Source: Bacteroidales bacterium (GTDB lineage Bacteria > Bacteroidota > Bacteroidia > Bacteroidales > GWA2-32-17). From it: DNA of 64,000 bases. Location of the stretch: positions 1 through 64,000 of the forward strand of contig JABUFC010000003.1 of the NCBI GenBank assembly GCA_013314715.1. The letters are read 5' to 3'. Shown piece by piece: positions 53,565 to 62,448 of the stretch (its first letter is position 1; every line of letters starts with the position of its first letter). Position numbers and translations under genes: made by a program. The notes under the pieces were generated by a model. That model saw only the letters and a program-made list of their open reading frames with translations. It did no database searches and had not been told where the DNA came from.

Positions 53565-54982
53565 TATTTAGGTTTTACTAATATTTTGGGTTCCATCATT
53601 TCGTAAATGGCATATTTTACTCCTTCGCGTCCAAAACCACTGTCTTTAATGCCTCCATAGGGCATATGATCTACTCTAAAAGTGGGTACATCGTTGATTA
53701 TCACTCCACCTGCTTCGATATGTTCAAAGGCATAATTCATTTCGTCGATGGCATTGGTAAACACTCCTGCCTGGAGACCATAAGGGCTGTCGTTAATTTG
53801 TTCGATGGCTTGTTTAAAATTATCGTAGGGTTCTATGTTTACAATAGGTCCAAATACTTCTAAGCCGCATACTTTCATGCTACTTTGAGTGTTAGTTAAT
53901 ACGGTTGGTTCTACCACACTTCCATGGCGTTTGCCACCGCAAGCAATGCGAGCTCCTTGTGAAACAGCTTCGTTTATCCAAGCCTCAACTCGTATAGCAT
54001 TTTCTTCGTCTATCATGGCCGAAATATCGGTATCGGGGTCTAAAACATGACCAATTTTTAATTTAGAAGCTGCTGTACAGAATGGTTCTAAAAATGAATT
54101 AAAAATAGAGCGATGAACATAAATGCGTTGAGTGTGAATACAAATTTGTCCTGAATATGAAAATGCACCTGTTAAGCATTTCTGCAAAGCTAAATCAATG
54201 GGGGCGGTGGGGGTTACTATGACACCGGCATTGCCTCCCAGTTCAAGGGTGATTTTCTTTTTACCGGCTTGGCTTTTCATTTTCCATCCTACTTCAGGCG
54301 AACCTGTAAAAGTGAGCATTTGTATGCGTGGGTCTTCGACCAACTGCTGACCGGCAATTCGATCCATAGGTAGTACCGAAAATGCTCCTTTGGGGAGTTC
54401 GGTTTTGTCGATGATTTTAGCTAATTCTAACGTAGAAATGGGCGTAGAGCGGGCTGGCTTAATAATAATGCAGTTGCCTGAGGCGATGGCAGGAGCTATT
54501 TTATGGGCAGCCAAATTGAGTGGGAAATTAAAAGGCACAATGCCAGCAATGATTCCCAACGGAAAATAACGGACAATAGCTTCTTTGCCTAAACCCGCAG
54601 CAGTCCAATCTATCGACAAATATTCGGAAGGTAAACGTTTACTTTCTTCGGCTGCTATAATGAAGGTTTGAATTCCTCGGTCTATTTCGCCTAAAGCATA
54701 TTTAATGGGTTTACATGCTTCTAATGCCAAAAGCTCGGCTAAACGGCTGCGCTCTTGTTTTAGCTCGTGGGCTATTTGCATCAAAATTTCGTATCGCTTA
54801 AACGAAGGTAATTGTTTCATCACTTCGCGGGCAACCATAGCTTGCCGAATGGCTTTTTCAAGTTCGTTTTTAGAAGCTAAAAAAGTTGTTGCAACTACTT
54901 CGTTTGTATATGAATTTCTAATAGTTAATGGTTCGGAGGTACGAACAAAATCTCCTCCCGCATAGATGGCATATGTTTCCAT
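53564..54982 (-). CDS. NAD(P)-dependent aldehyde dehydrogenase family protein
   Basis: A 472-residue ALDH with the full fold: 'GIIAGIVPFNFPLNLAAHKI', the 'FTGSPEVGWKM' nucleotide loop, the catalytic Glu in 'ITLELGGNAG' and nucleophile Cys in 'FSYSGQICIHTQRIYVHRS'. The C-terminal 'PYGGIKDSGFGREGVKYAI' is typical of lactaldehyde/phosphonoacetaldehyde/G3P-type family members. The substrate cannot be assigned. Upstream gene of a two-gene minus-strand unit with the methyltransferase. GC is higher than in the neighbouring unknown genes (about 45% in one hand-counted line). Confidence 0.92.
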   Translation of the reverse strand: METYAIYAGGDFVRTSEPLTIRNSYTNEVVATTFLASKNELEKAIRQAMVAREVMKQLPSFKRYEILMQIAHELKQERSRLAELLALEACKPIKYALGEIDRGIQTFIIAAEESKRLPSEYLSIDWTAAGLGKEAIVRYFPLGIIAGIVPFNFPLNLAAHKIAPAIASGNCIIIKPARSTPISTLELAKIIDKTELPKGAFSVLPMDRIAGQQLVEDPRIQMLTFTGSPEVGWKMKSQAGKKKITLELGGNAGVIVTPTAPIDLALQKCLTGAFSYSGQICIHTQRIYVHRSIFNSFLEPFCTAASKLKIGHVLDPDTDISAMIDEENAIRVEAWINEAVSQGARIACGGKRHGSVVEPTVLTNTQSSMKVCGLEVFGPIVNIEPYDNFKQAIEQINDSPYGLQAGVFTNAIDEMNYAFEHIEAGGVIINDVPTFRVDHMPYGGIKDSGFGREGVKYAIYEMMEPKILVKPK

Positions 54983-55006
54983 AATAATTTATGATAGACG
55001 ATTGCC

Positions 55007-55014
55007 CAAAGATA
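55007..55014 (-). promoter_or_regulatory. Probable -7 element of the aldehyde dehydrogenase operon
   Basis: On the minus strand this reads TATCTTTG, a perfect TAnnTTTG, 25 bases before the ATG. No clear -33 TTTG. Confidence 0.5.
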
Positions 55015-55192
55015 ATGGTTATATTTGAAAATATTTACTACAAGCTTAGCTATTTCATTTTGTTTTGCTCACCCAAAACAAAAAGAATGTTTTCAGCTTC
55101 AATCAAAAATAATAAAAATAAACTTTTGTAATTAATCAAAAAATATTGCAAAAGTATGACAAAAGTCATAGTTTATTTTTATCGTAATTTGT

Positions 55193-55200
55193 TATATTTG
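55193..55200 (+). promoter_or_regulatory. Probable -7 element of the 55239 gene
   Basis: TATATTTG, a perfect TAnnTTTG, 38 bases before the ATG. The -33 region is only T-rich (GTTT). Confidence 0.5.
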
Positions 55201-55238
55201 TATTAGTAGTAAATGTTTAATTTTAAAAATCAAATGTT

Positions 55239-55754
55239 ATGAAAAAAATTATTCTTTTACTTGGTTTTATTGGTATTTATGTTAGTTCATTTTCACAATT
55301 TTCATTAAATGGTGACTTTGTTATAGGAACTAAGTTTAAAGGTTCGCCCAACATTGGCTTATCTGGAGTATTAATGAAAGAAATTGATAATGGTTTTTGT
55401 GCAGGTGGTTTATTGGGATTACAATTTTATACGGGTTCTGGCATATCTTCATTTAGAATTCCAGTTATGGCAGAAGCAAGATATTTTGTAAGTGGAGGAA
55501 CAGATGGATTTTATCCGCTTGCCAATCTAGGCTTTGTACATGAAGAAAGTAAAACAAAGGGATTAATAGAAATTAAACTGTCAACTACAAATTTTGCTTT
55601 TGCTTTAGGTGCTGGAGTTAAATTTGGTAATACAGATTTTTCATTCCGATACGAAAATATTCAATACTCATTTGGACATGGCGAAGTTTTTGATTTCAAA
55701 TTAGGTTTTTGGCTCGGCGAAAGTGGTGGTAAAGGTCATAAAAGACGTAGATAA
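55239..55754 (+). CDS. Small secreted beta-rich protein, probable outer-membrane barrel
   Basis: A 171-residue protein with a signal peptide ending SSFSQ. The mature part alternates amphipathic strands with glycine/aromatic turns ('FVIGTKFKGSPNIGLSGVLM', 'GGLLGLQFYTGSGISSFRIP', 'FALGAGVKFGNTDFSFRYEN'), as in eight-stranded outer-membrane barrels of Bacteroidota. The last segment is 'KLGFWLGESGGKGHKRRR': the aromatic strand before a basic tail is unusual, since barrels normally end on an aromatic residue. Monocistronic, with its own promoter and terminator. Function unknown. Confidence 0.75.
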   Translation: MKKIILLLGFIGIYVSSFSQFSLNGDFVIGTKFKGSPNIGLSGVLMKEIDNGFCAGGLLGLQFYTGSGISSFRIPVMAEARYFVSGGTDGFYPLANLGFVHEESKTKGLIEIKLSTTNFAFALGAGVKFGNTDFSFRYENIQYSFGHGEVFDFKLGFWLGESGGKGHKRRR

Positions 55755-55852
55755 TAACATGGTTTACATTTAAAAAAATTAAGGCTAATGAGTAGTAAAT
55801 TCAAATTTCTGCGAATATTGAAATAAATGCTAACCCTAATTTAAAAATAAAA

Positions 55853-55887
55853 GAGGCTAACTCAAATAGGAGATAGCCTCTTTTTTT
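55853..55887. terminator. Bidirectional terminator between the barrel gene and iadA
   Basis: GAGGCTA (55853-55859) pairs with TAGCCTC (55874-55880), with an inner CTC/GAG stem, an A-rich tract before and seven T after. It resembles the hairpin at 22108-22132. Confidence 0.88.
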
Positions 55888-55905
55888 GTGATACATTATT
55901 ATATA

Positions 55906-57075
55906 TTATTTTTCGTAGCTACCTTTTTTTAGTATTTGAGCGTCTTTCATCATAAATTTGCCCATTGCCATTACGTGGTAAATGCGTTGGTTGTCGATGA
56001 AAACCAAATCGGCATCTTTACCAACTGCTATGCGGCCTTTCTGATGCAATTTAAGAATGTCGGCAGGGTTAGAAGTCAGCACCTTAAGAGCTATTTCGAG
56101 AGGTACACCTTCTTGGTTAACGGCATCCATCAATTCGCGGAAATTGGCAGATGGCAAGCCCATTTCGAGTTTTATCAAGTTGCCGTTTTCGTCGAATCCC
56201 GGAAGCGAACCGCAAGCATCCGAAGTAAAGGTTATTTTTTCGATGGGGATTCCTGCTTCTAGAAGCATAGGGATACATTTCGATGGTTTTACTTCGTATT
56301 CGGGGAAGTACGGATACGAACTGGTTGTAATATCGATATATCCACCGCGTTTTGCAAATTCTTTTGCCGATTCGAGGGTGTAATCGTTGCGGTTGCAATG
56401 TGTTGGGAAGAATTGGGTTAATTTAAGCATTCCATGGCTACGTTCAATAACCTCGTACATGGGTTGAAAAGGTTCTTGCTGGTCGCCTAAGTGAATATTT
56501 ACAATACCGGCTTTACTTCCTAACATGCCGCCAACGCGTGCATGTTCTACTAAGCGGAGCAATTCGTCGGTATTGGGCCACGATGACCGATGGTCGCTAA
56601 GTGCGATTTCGCCAACGCCAATCACTTCGTCGATAAGGGCAATATCGCGACCTACATCGCCGGTAATGGTTGGTGTAGGTATTTGGTACGAACCGGTATA
56701 AATCCAGCTCGAAACTCCTTCGGCACGTAAGCCTTTAGCTTTCATCAATACCGATTCAACGGTGCGGGTCATGCCATCGGTACCAAGGCAACCAATAACG
56801 GTAGTAACACCAGCTTCGACCAACATACTCAATTGCAATTCGGGGGTGCGTGTAGATGGTCCGCCTTCGCCACCCGCACCTGCAATGTGTACGTGAGCAT
56901 CTATAAATCCGGGAACAGCTTTTAAACCCTCAGCTGAAATTACTTCGCAATCATAACCAGTAGGAGCTTCTAAATTATCGCCTACGGCTAAAATTTTGCC
57001 GCCGCCTACTAAAATGTCTTTTCTGCCAATAAATTCGGGTGCATAAACATCGGCATTTTTAAATAATGTAAACAT
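55906..57075 (-). CDS. iadA: Isoaspartyl dipeptidase (beta-aspartyl-peptidase), IadA type
   Basis: A 389-residue amidohydrolase. Metal motif H61-x-H63 in 'PGFIDAHVHIAGAGGEGG'; the 'EGGPSTRTPE' substrate loop; 'GEIALSDHRSSWPN' with H162; 'NIHLGD'; 'FFPTHCNRND'; and the catalytic Asp in 'TFTSDACGS'. In E. coli IadA the bridging residue is a carboxylated Lys at the position where E156 stands here ('GVGEIAL'). Amidohydrolases with a bridging Glu are known, so activity is expected. The enzyme hydrolyses beta-Asp-X dipeptides such as those from damaged proteins or cyanophycin. It starts 17 bases after the CphA-like gene. Hand-counted lines show 43-55% GC. Confidence 0.92.
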   Translation of the reverse strand: MFTLFKNADVYAPEFIGRKDILVGGGKILAVGDNLEAPTGYDCEVISAEGLKAVPGFIDAHVHIAGAGGEGGPSTRTPELQLSMLVEAGVTTVIGCLGTDGMTRTVESVLMKAKGLRAEGVSSWIYTGSYQIPTPTITGDVGRDIALIDEVIGVGEIALSDHRSSWPNTDELLRLVEHARVGGMLGSKAGIVNIHLGDQQEPFQPMYEVIERSHGMLKLTQFFPTHCNRNDYTLESAKEFAKRGGYIDITTSSYPYFPEYEVKPSKCIPMLLEAGIPIEKITFTSDACGSLPGFDENGNLIKLEMGLPSANFRELMDAVNQEGVPLEIALKVLTSNPADILKLHQKGRIAVGKDADLVFIDNQRIYHVMAMGKFMMKDAQILKKGSYEK

Positions 57076-57092
57076 AGTTCATCGTTTTATAG

Positions 57093-58985
57093 TTAAACAT
57101 CGTATTTCTTTAAAAGTTTTTCCATTTCGTCAGTAACCAATTGTGCTAATACTTTATCTTTTTCGTCTTCAGAATAAAATGTAAAGCGGTCTATTTCATC
57201 ATCGTTTCTATAAACAATACCCTTATCTTCTTCGAGAACAATCAGTAAACCATCTTTTAGTAGTTGTTCTTGTAAAACCTTTTCTTCGGAATAACTAGGT
57301 TCGTCGAGAATAACAATATCGGCTCCTTGATGTAGAATACCGTAGTCGTAAATGTCGTCTTTAGTATGTTGGAAAATGGCAATGTTTACTTCGGGGTTAC
57401 GTAAAATAATTTTAACGTTTTGATCGTGTTCAGGGTTTTTGTAAAAATATTCATTATTAAAAAATACACCCTCATCGCTTAACGATCCAACAAATATTTT
57501 GCTATATTCATCATTAAGCATAGTTACCATTTTTTCAACCCTGGCTTGTGGAAGATAATTGCCGACGATGATGGGAATTCTGCCCTTTGTTTTTTCGTCA
57601 AAGTGTGAAAGCATTATATGACGAGGGACGTCGATACTTCCACCATATGCAGGCGCAAGGTGCATAAATACACCGGGTCCGGCATTAATTTCGATAATTC
57701 CGAAATTTCCTTCACGCCAAGATTTTGATATATCTTGAGCAAGTACATCTATTCCTAAGCATTTAACTTTAAAATAGCGTGCAATGTTTTCAACTAATTT
57801 AACATTGTCGGGGTGAATTTTAGAAGTTACGTTAATAGAAACTCCACCTGCCGAAATATTAGCAACTCGTCGAAGGGTGATTTTTTCGCCTTCGGCAGGA
57901 ATGTAGTTTAAATCTTTGTGCTGAATAGCAAGAAAGTCTTTAAGGTTGTCATCGATCTTAATTTTGCATAGTGGCGAACGCGCATTGTCTAATCTAATTT
58001 CTTTAGCATTTTCTATTTCAATCAGTTTTTCGATAGTGTCTTTGCCATTCCCTTCGACATATGCGGGAACACGTTCGAGTGCAGCAATAAACTTACCACC
58101 AACGGCTAATAAACGATGATCGGTACCGTAAATTTGTTGTTGTACTAAAGCACCTTCGAATGGAACTCCCTGTTCTTCGGCAAGTGTTACTATTTGTCTA
58201 AATGCCTTAATAGCTTCTTCAACACTTTCTATACCTGTTGTAACTCCTTGACCTTTATGTCCGGCAACAGGTTTAACTGCCACAGGGAATCCTAATTTTT
58301 GAGCTTCGGCTGCTACTTCTTCTTCCGAAAAGCAGTTAACTCCTTGCGGGGTTGGAAATCCACACATCATCAGAAAATCGCCTACCATGTCTTTAAACAT
58401 AGTAAATTCGGTGTCTTTTATACCATCGTTGTGGAAAGTGGTAGAGCGTCCACGTAATTGTTTAACTCCATAGCCCCATTGAAATTGATTTTCTTCGTAT
58501 AGATAAAAAACAGGAATATCGAGTTTTATGCCCGCTTCGATAAGTGAATAAAGGGTAGGTCCACCAAATAACGACCTGTCGAAACGAGCTTGTAAGTTAG
58601 CAAATTGTTCTTTAAAAGGGTAGTGGCTTTTATTTTCGATAGCTTGAAACCATTCACTTACAAGATAAGCAGCTGCTTTAGTAGTACTTTTATCTAAATA
58701 TTCAACCGCTATAACATATTCATCGCCATCGGTAGATATACTATAATGTTGAATAAACAAATCAATATCCATTTTAAGAACAGCCATTAGTGTTTCGGCA
58801 AATAAATCGACTACGTCGGAGTGTTTTTTATTTTTTAGTAAAGGAAATTCTTTATATACTTCTTCTACAAAATCGTTAATCGAACTTTTGCTCGAGATAT
58901 AAACATTAAAAACGCAGGCTGGCTTATTTAAATAATAGCTTGGTCCTGTGTAAAAATAGAATTTTGATAGTTGAAAATTACTCAT
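57093..58985 (-). CDS. Cyanophycin-synthetase-like ATP-grasp protein with degenerate Mur-ligase domain
   Basis: A 630-residue protein; CphA1 enzymes are about 870-900. The N-terminal domain (about 1-175) resembles the CphA N-domain, with 'FGGPTLYSLIEAG'. The ATP-grasp domain (about 190-480) looks intact: 'FPVAVKPVAGHKGQGVTTGI', 'LLAVGGKFIAALERVPAYVE', 'RRVANISAGGVSINVTSKIH' and the metal motif 'FGIIEINAGPGVFMHLAP'. After 'KGRIPIIVGN' the Mur-ligase part should show GTNGKTTT but reads 'YLPQARVEKM'. Only about 145 residues remain, including 'VKIILRNPEVNIAIFQHTKD', which mirrors the domain's D-P-x-V-D-x-A-V-L-E-T-A strand. So the second ligase site is lost, as in CphA2-type enzymes. It is followed by iadA. 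It may ligate beta-aspartyl dipeptides; the product is unknown. Confidence 0.82.
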   Translation of the reverse strand: MSNFQLSKFYFYTGPSYYLNKPACVFNVYISSKSSINDFVEEVYKEFPLLKNKKHSDVVDLFAETLMAVLKMDIDLFIQHYSISTDGDEYVIAVEYLDKSTTKAAAYLVSEWFQAIENKSHYPFKEQFANLQARFDRSLFGGPTLYSLIEAGIKLDIPVFYLYEENQFQWGYGVKQLRGRSTTFHNDGIKDTEFTMFKDMVGDFLMMCGFPTPQGVNCFSEEEVAAEAQKLGFPVAVKPVAGHKGQGVTTGIESVEEAIKAFRQIVTLAEEQGVPFEGALVQQQIYGTDHRLLAVGGKFIAALERVPAYVEGNGKDTIEKLIEIENAKEIRLDNARSPLCKIKIDDNLKDFLAIQHKDLNYIPAEGEKITLRRVANISAGGVSINVTSKIHPDNVKLVENIARYFKVKCLGIDVLAQDISKSWREGNFGIIEINAGPGVFMHLAPAYGGSIDVPRHIMLSHFDEKTKGRIPIIVGNYLPQARVEKMVTMLNDEYSKIFVGSLSDEGVFFNNEYFYKNPEHDQNVKIILRNPEVNIAIFQHTKDDIYDYGILHQGADIVILDEPSYSEEKVLQEQLLKDGLLIVLEEDKGIVYRNDDEIDRFTFYSEDEKDKVLAQLVTDEMEKLLKKYDV

Positions 58986-59062
58986 AAATATGAAAGTTTA
59001 AAATTTTTAGAGGGTAAAATTAAGTTAAAAAAATGGAATTAACGTTACTAAAATAAAAAATC

Positions 59063-59094
59063 TTTGGCTATAAAAAATAATTTCTATACCTTTG
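59063..59094 (+). promoter_or_regulatory. Consensus promoter of DUF177-rpmF-plsX-fabH
   Basis: TTTG (59063-59066), 20 bases, then TACCTTTG (59087-59094). Both elements match the consensus exactly; the GTG start follows 17 bases later. Confidence 0.85.
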
Positions 59095-59111
59095 CGAAAA
59101 TTTTTTTGTAG

Positions 59112-59630
59112 GTGAGTAAACAGAATGATTATATTGTTCCAATTGTCGGCACAAAAGACGGTTTGCACCAATTTGACTATGAAATTGATGCATCGTTTTT
59201 GAAACAATTTAATTATTCTGAGGTGATGGATATTCATGCTCATGTGCATGTAAGTCTATACAAATCGAATCGTTTATTTGATATAAGCCTTTCTATCAAT
59301 GGCGAACTGCTCGTAGAATGCGATCGTTGTTTAGACGAATTTACAATGTCCATTGCATTTAATCATCATATTATTATTAAAGTAGAAGATAACGTTACCG
59401 ACGAGAACGAAGATGTAGTATTTATGCCCGAATCTTCTACTGAAATAGATTTAGCGCCTTATGTTTTCGAAACGGTTGTTTTTTCGATACCCATGCGAAA
59501 AGTACATCCCGACGATATGCAAGGTAAAAGCCAGTGCAACCAAGAAATGATAACTAAGTTAAATCAATATTTAATAAACGATACTCCCATCGATCCACGT
59601 TGGGAATCTTTAAAAGGATTGTTGAATTAA
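59112..59630 (+). CDS. DUF177 (YceD) family protein
   Basis: A 172-residue protein matching the DUF177/YceD family found directly before rpmF in most bacteria. It has 'LLVECDRCLDEFTMSIAF' (the family's C-x-R-C motif, about residues 73-90), the acidic 'VEDNVTDENEDVVFM' and the 'DPRWESLKGLLN' end. YceD proteins are linked to 23S rRNA/50S maturation and to control of rpmF-plsX expression. Start is GTG because a stop codon lies directly upstream in frame. First gene of a classic fatty-acid/ribosome operon; rpmF starts 13 bases later. Confidence 0.92.
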   Translation: MSKQNDYIVPIVGTKDGLHQFDYEIDASFLKQFNYSEVMDIHAHVHVSLYKSNRLFDISLSINGELLVECDRCLDEFTMSIAFNHHIIIKVEDNVTDENEDVVFMPESSTEIDLAPYVFETVVFSIPMRKVHPDDMQGKSQCNQEMITKLNQYLINDTPIDPRWESLKGLLN

Positions 59631-59643
59631 AAAATTATAGAAA

Positions 59644-59829
59644 ATGCCACATCCAAAGAGAAAACACTCGAAACAGAGAAGAGACAAAAGAAGAACTCAT
59701 TACAAAGCTTCTTTACCAACTTTAGCAACTTGTTCCAATTGCGGTGCAACTATTGTTTATCATCATGTTTGCCCAGAATGCGGTTTTTATCGCGGTAAAA
59801 AAGCAATTGAGAAAGAAGTAACTGCTTAA
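59644..59829 (+). CDS. rpmF: 50S ribosomal protein L32
   Basis: A 61-residue L32 with the basic start 'MPHPKRKHSKQRRDKRRTHY' and a zinc ribbon C-x2-C...C-x2-C ('CSNCG', 'CPECG'), the zinc-binding form. It sits between DUF177 and plsX in the usual order. Confidence 0.97.
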   Translation: MPHPKRKHSKQRRDKRRTHYKASLPTLATCSNCGATIVYHHVCPECGFYRGKKAIEKEVTA

Positions 59830-59844
59830 GTTAGTTAAAGTACA

Positions 59845-60780
59845 ATGAGGCTAGGGATAGACATTATGGGGGGTGATTATGCTCCCCAAGTTCCTATGCA
59901 AGGAACAATAATGGCTTTAGAGCATTTACCCAGCAATATCAAAATGGTATTGTTTGGCGATGCTGCTTTTATTGAGTCATATTTAAAAGACAATGGGATA
60001 CGTGATCCCCGTATCGAAATTGTTCCAACTACAGAAGTTATCGAGATGCACGAATCGCCGGCACAAGCATTTCTTCAAAAACATAATTCGTCGATAAGTG
60101 TTGGCTTTCAATATCTTAAAGACGATAAAATTGATAATTTTGCTAGTGCTGGGAGTACTGGAGCTATGATGGTGGGTGCTATGCAGGTGATAAAAGTAAT
60201 AGAAGGCATAAATCGCCCATGCATTGCTTCGTTGGTGCCTAAACCCGATGGCAATTATTCTATCATTGCTGATGTTGGATTAAATCCCGATGCTAAGCCT
60301 GATGTTTTAAATCAATATGCTATTATAGCGAGCAAATATGCACAATTTGTTTTAGGTGTTGAAAAACCAAAAGTAGCATTGTTAAATATTGGCTCAGAAC
60401 CCGAAAAAGGAAATTTATTAGCCAAAGCTACTTACGAGTTAATGAAAGAAAATAAAGAAATTAATTTTATCGGCAATGTTGAAGGATTCGATGTCTTGAA
60501 AAATAAAGCCGATGTTATTATTACCGATGGATTTGTTGGAAATATTGTGCTTAAAATGGCAGAGGGCTTTTATTCGGCAATGAAAAAAAGAAATATTCAA
60601 GACGAATACTTACAAAAATTTAATTTTGAAAATTATGGAGGCACTCCTGTTTTAGGAGTTAATAAGCCTATCATTATTGGTCATGGGGCTTCTACCCCAA
60701 AAGCTATAATGAATATGATTATACATACTTATAAGGTGACTAAAGCAGAATTAGTAGAAAAATTAAAAGAAGCTTTTTAA
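59845..60780 (+). CDS. plsX: Phosphate acyltransferase PlsX
   Basis: A 311-residue PlsX: '[19 protein letters not shown]' at the start, '[14 protein letters not shown]', '[14 protein letters not shown]', '[14 protein letters not shown]', '[20 protein letters not shown]' and '[12 protein letters not shown]' near the end. It converts acyl-ACP to acyl-phosphate for phospholipid synthesis. It starts 15 bases after rpmF and is 11 bases before fabH. ATG start. Confidence 0.97.
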   Translation: MRLGIDIMGGDYAPQVPMQGTIMALEHLPSNIKMVLFGDAAFIESYLKDNGIRDPRIEIVPTTEVIEMHESPAQAFLQKHNSSISVGFQYLKDDKIDNFASAGSTGAMMVGAMQVIKVIEGINRPCIASLVPKPDGNYSIIADVGLNPDAKPDVLNQYAIIASKYAQFVLGVEKPKVALLNIGSEPEKGNLLAKATYELMKENKEINFIGNVEGFDVLKNKADVIITDGFVGNIVLKMAEGFYSAMKKRNIQDEYLQKFNFENYGGTPVLGVNKPIIIGHGASTPKAIMNMIIHTYKVTKAELVEKLKEAF

Positions 60781-60791
60781 ATATTGTTTCA

Positions 60792-61790
60792 ATGAGTAAG
60801 ATTAATGCTGTTATTACAGGTGTAGGAGCTTATGTTCCTGAATATATTTTAACCAATGAAGAGCTAAGTCGCATGGTAGATACAAGCGACGAATGGATAA
60901 TGACTCGAATTGGTATAAAAGAACGTCATATTCTTAAAGAACAAGGCAAAGGAGCAAGTGATTTAGGCACAGAAGCGGTAAAACAAGTGCTTGCAAAAAC
61001 AAATACCAAACCCGAAGAAATAGATTTGTTGATTTGTGCTACCGTTACACCCGATATGCAATTTCCTGCTACTGCCAATATTATTTGCGATAAAGTAGGC
61101 ATAAAAAATGCTTTTAGTTACGATATAAATGCAGGATGTAGTGGTTTTTTATATTCTCTTGCTACGGCAGCAAAATTTGTAGAAAGTGGTAAGTTTAAAA
61201 AAGTAATTGTGGTAGGGGCCGAAAAAATGTCGTCTATTGTTGATTATACCGATAGAACTACGTGCCCAATTTTTGGCGATGGTTCGGGTGCTGTTTTATT
61301 AGAACCTACTACCGACGAATTTGGCATTATGGATGAAATACTCCAATCGGATGGAGTAGGTCGTGTACACCTTCACCAAAAAGCGGGAGGATCTCTAAAA
61401 CCTGCTAGTTTTGAAACGGTTGCCGCACGCGAGCATTTTATTTATCAAGAAGGACAACCTGTTTTCAAATGGGCAGTTTCTAAAATGGCAGATGTTAGCG
61501 TTGAAATAATGAAACGCAATAATATTACTCCCGAAACATTAGCATGGCTTGTACCCCATCAAGCCAATATGCGTATTATTGAAGCTACTGCTAATCGTAT
61601 GGGAATAAGTAAAGATCAGGTTATGATTAATATTGAGCGTTATGGTAACACTACATCGGCTACTATTCCGCTTTGTTTATATGAATGGGAACCTAAACTT
61701 AAAAAAGGCGATAATATTATTTTAGCAGCTTTTGGTGCTGGATTTACATGGGGAGCTATTTATTTGAAATGGGGATATAATGGGAAATAA
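60792..61790 (+). CDS. fabH: 3-oxoacyl-ACP synthase III (FabH)
   Basis: A 332-residue KAS III with the catalytic triad: C116 in '[15 protein letters not shown]', His in '[11 protein letters not shown]' and Asn in '[13 protein letters not shown]'. It opens '[19 protein letters not shown]' and has the '[15 protein letters not shown]' loop. It starts fatty acid synthesis by condensing acetyl-CoA with malonyl-ACP. Last gene of the operon; a hairpin terminator follows. Confidence 0.96.
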   Translation: MSKINAVITGVGAYVPEYILTNEELSRMVDTSDEWIMTRIGIKERHILKEQGKGASDLGTEAVKQVLAKTNTKPEEIDLLICATVTPDMQFPATANIICDKVGIKNAFSYDINAGCSGFLYSLATAAKFVESGKFKKVIVVGAEKMSSIVDYTDRTTCPIFGDGSGAVLLEPTTDEFGIMDEILQSDGVGRVHLHQKAGGSLKPASFETVAAREHFIYQEGQPVFKWAVSKMADVSVEIMKRNNITPETLAWLVPHQANMRIIEATANRMGISKDQVMINIERYGNTTSATIPLCLYEWEPKLKKGDNIILAAFGAGFTWGAIYLKWGYNGK

Positions 61791-61812
61791 TAATTTTTAA
61801 TATAATTTTAAT

Positions 61813-61844
61813 AAAAAAGCTGTTCATTTAGGACAGCTTTTTTT
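61813..61844. terminator. Bidirectional terminator between fabH and the minus-strand gene
   Basis: GCTGTTC (61819-61825) pairs with GGACAGC (61831-61837) over a short loop, with six A before and seven T after. Confidence 0.9.
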
Positions 61845-61854
61845 ATGCCTTGTT

Positions 61855-62448
61855 CTATTCAATGGTACTTTTATATGCACCTGATAAATAAAAATGTAAT
61901 TGAAGTCCAATTATATTATAGTACTTGTTTATTGACCCATATATCGAAATTCCGGTACCAATATCGTAAAAGGGTTTAAAGGTTAAATCTATAGTGCCAA
62001 AAATTCCAGGTTGGCTAAAACCTCTATACCATTTTTCTAATTTCCCGTCTTTCCATTCTGTATGATCGAGAGTACCTCCATATGAGTAGCTTATACCTCC
62101 AAATGCAGCAAGATTGAAATATCTGGTTTCTTTACGTTGGCCTACAGTAAAATAAAAGTCGTTTAATCGCTGAAGGGTGGGCTTAGTTAAAAATACATCG
62201 GAAGATACATGATAACCAATTTGAAAATATACCTTTTTAACTTTAAAACTATATGCAAATGTAGTGTTATATTCTATTTGCGATAACCAAAAATGATAAC
62301 CCATTCCTTGCCCTATTTTAAACCAATTGGATCCTTTTTTATAAATCTTATTACCAATAATAAATGTTTCGTCTTGTGTTTCTTGTGAAAAAGTAATGAA
62401 CGAAGCAATTGAAAAAAATAATATAAAAAAGAAAATTTTGAACTTCAT
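61855..62448 (-). CDS. Unknown secreted protein, probable outer-membrane barrel
   Basis: A 197-residue protein with a signal peptide ending TFSQ. Aromatic and glycine-rich alternating strands ('WFKIGQGMGYHFWLSQIEYN', 'LAAFGGISYSYGGTLDHTEW', 'IGTGISIYGSINKYYNIIGL') suggest an outer-membrane beta barrel. No family recognised. It shares one base with the DUF3109 stop (TAATG), so it is the third gene of the gpmI-DUF3109 unit. Confidence 0.7.
   Translation of the reverse strand: MKFKIFFFILFFSIASFITFSQETQDETFIIGNKIYKKGSNWFKIGQGMGYHFWLSQIEYNTTFAYSFKVKKVYFQIGYHVSSDVFLTKPTLQRLNDFYFTVGQRKETRYFNLAAFGGISYSYGGTLDHTEWKDGKLEKWYRGFSQPGIFGTIDLTFKPFYDIGTGISIYGSINKYYNIIGLQLHFYLSGAYKSTIE

Noticed and set aside
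55936-56383. Two overlapping frames of 108 residues antisense to iadA
   Set aside because: They arise because iadA has higher GC and few stop codons on the complement; no start signal or family match.
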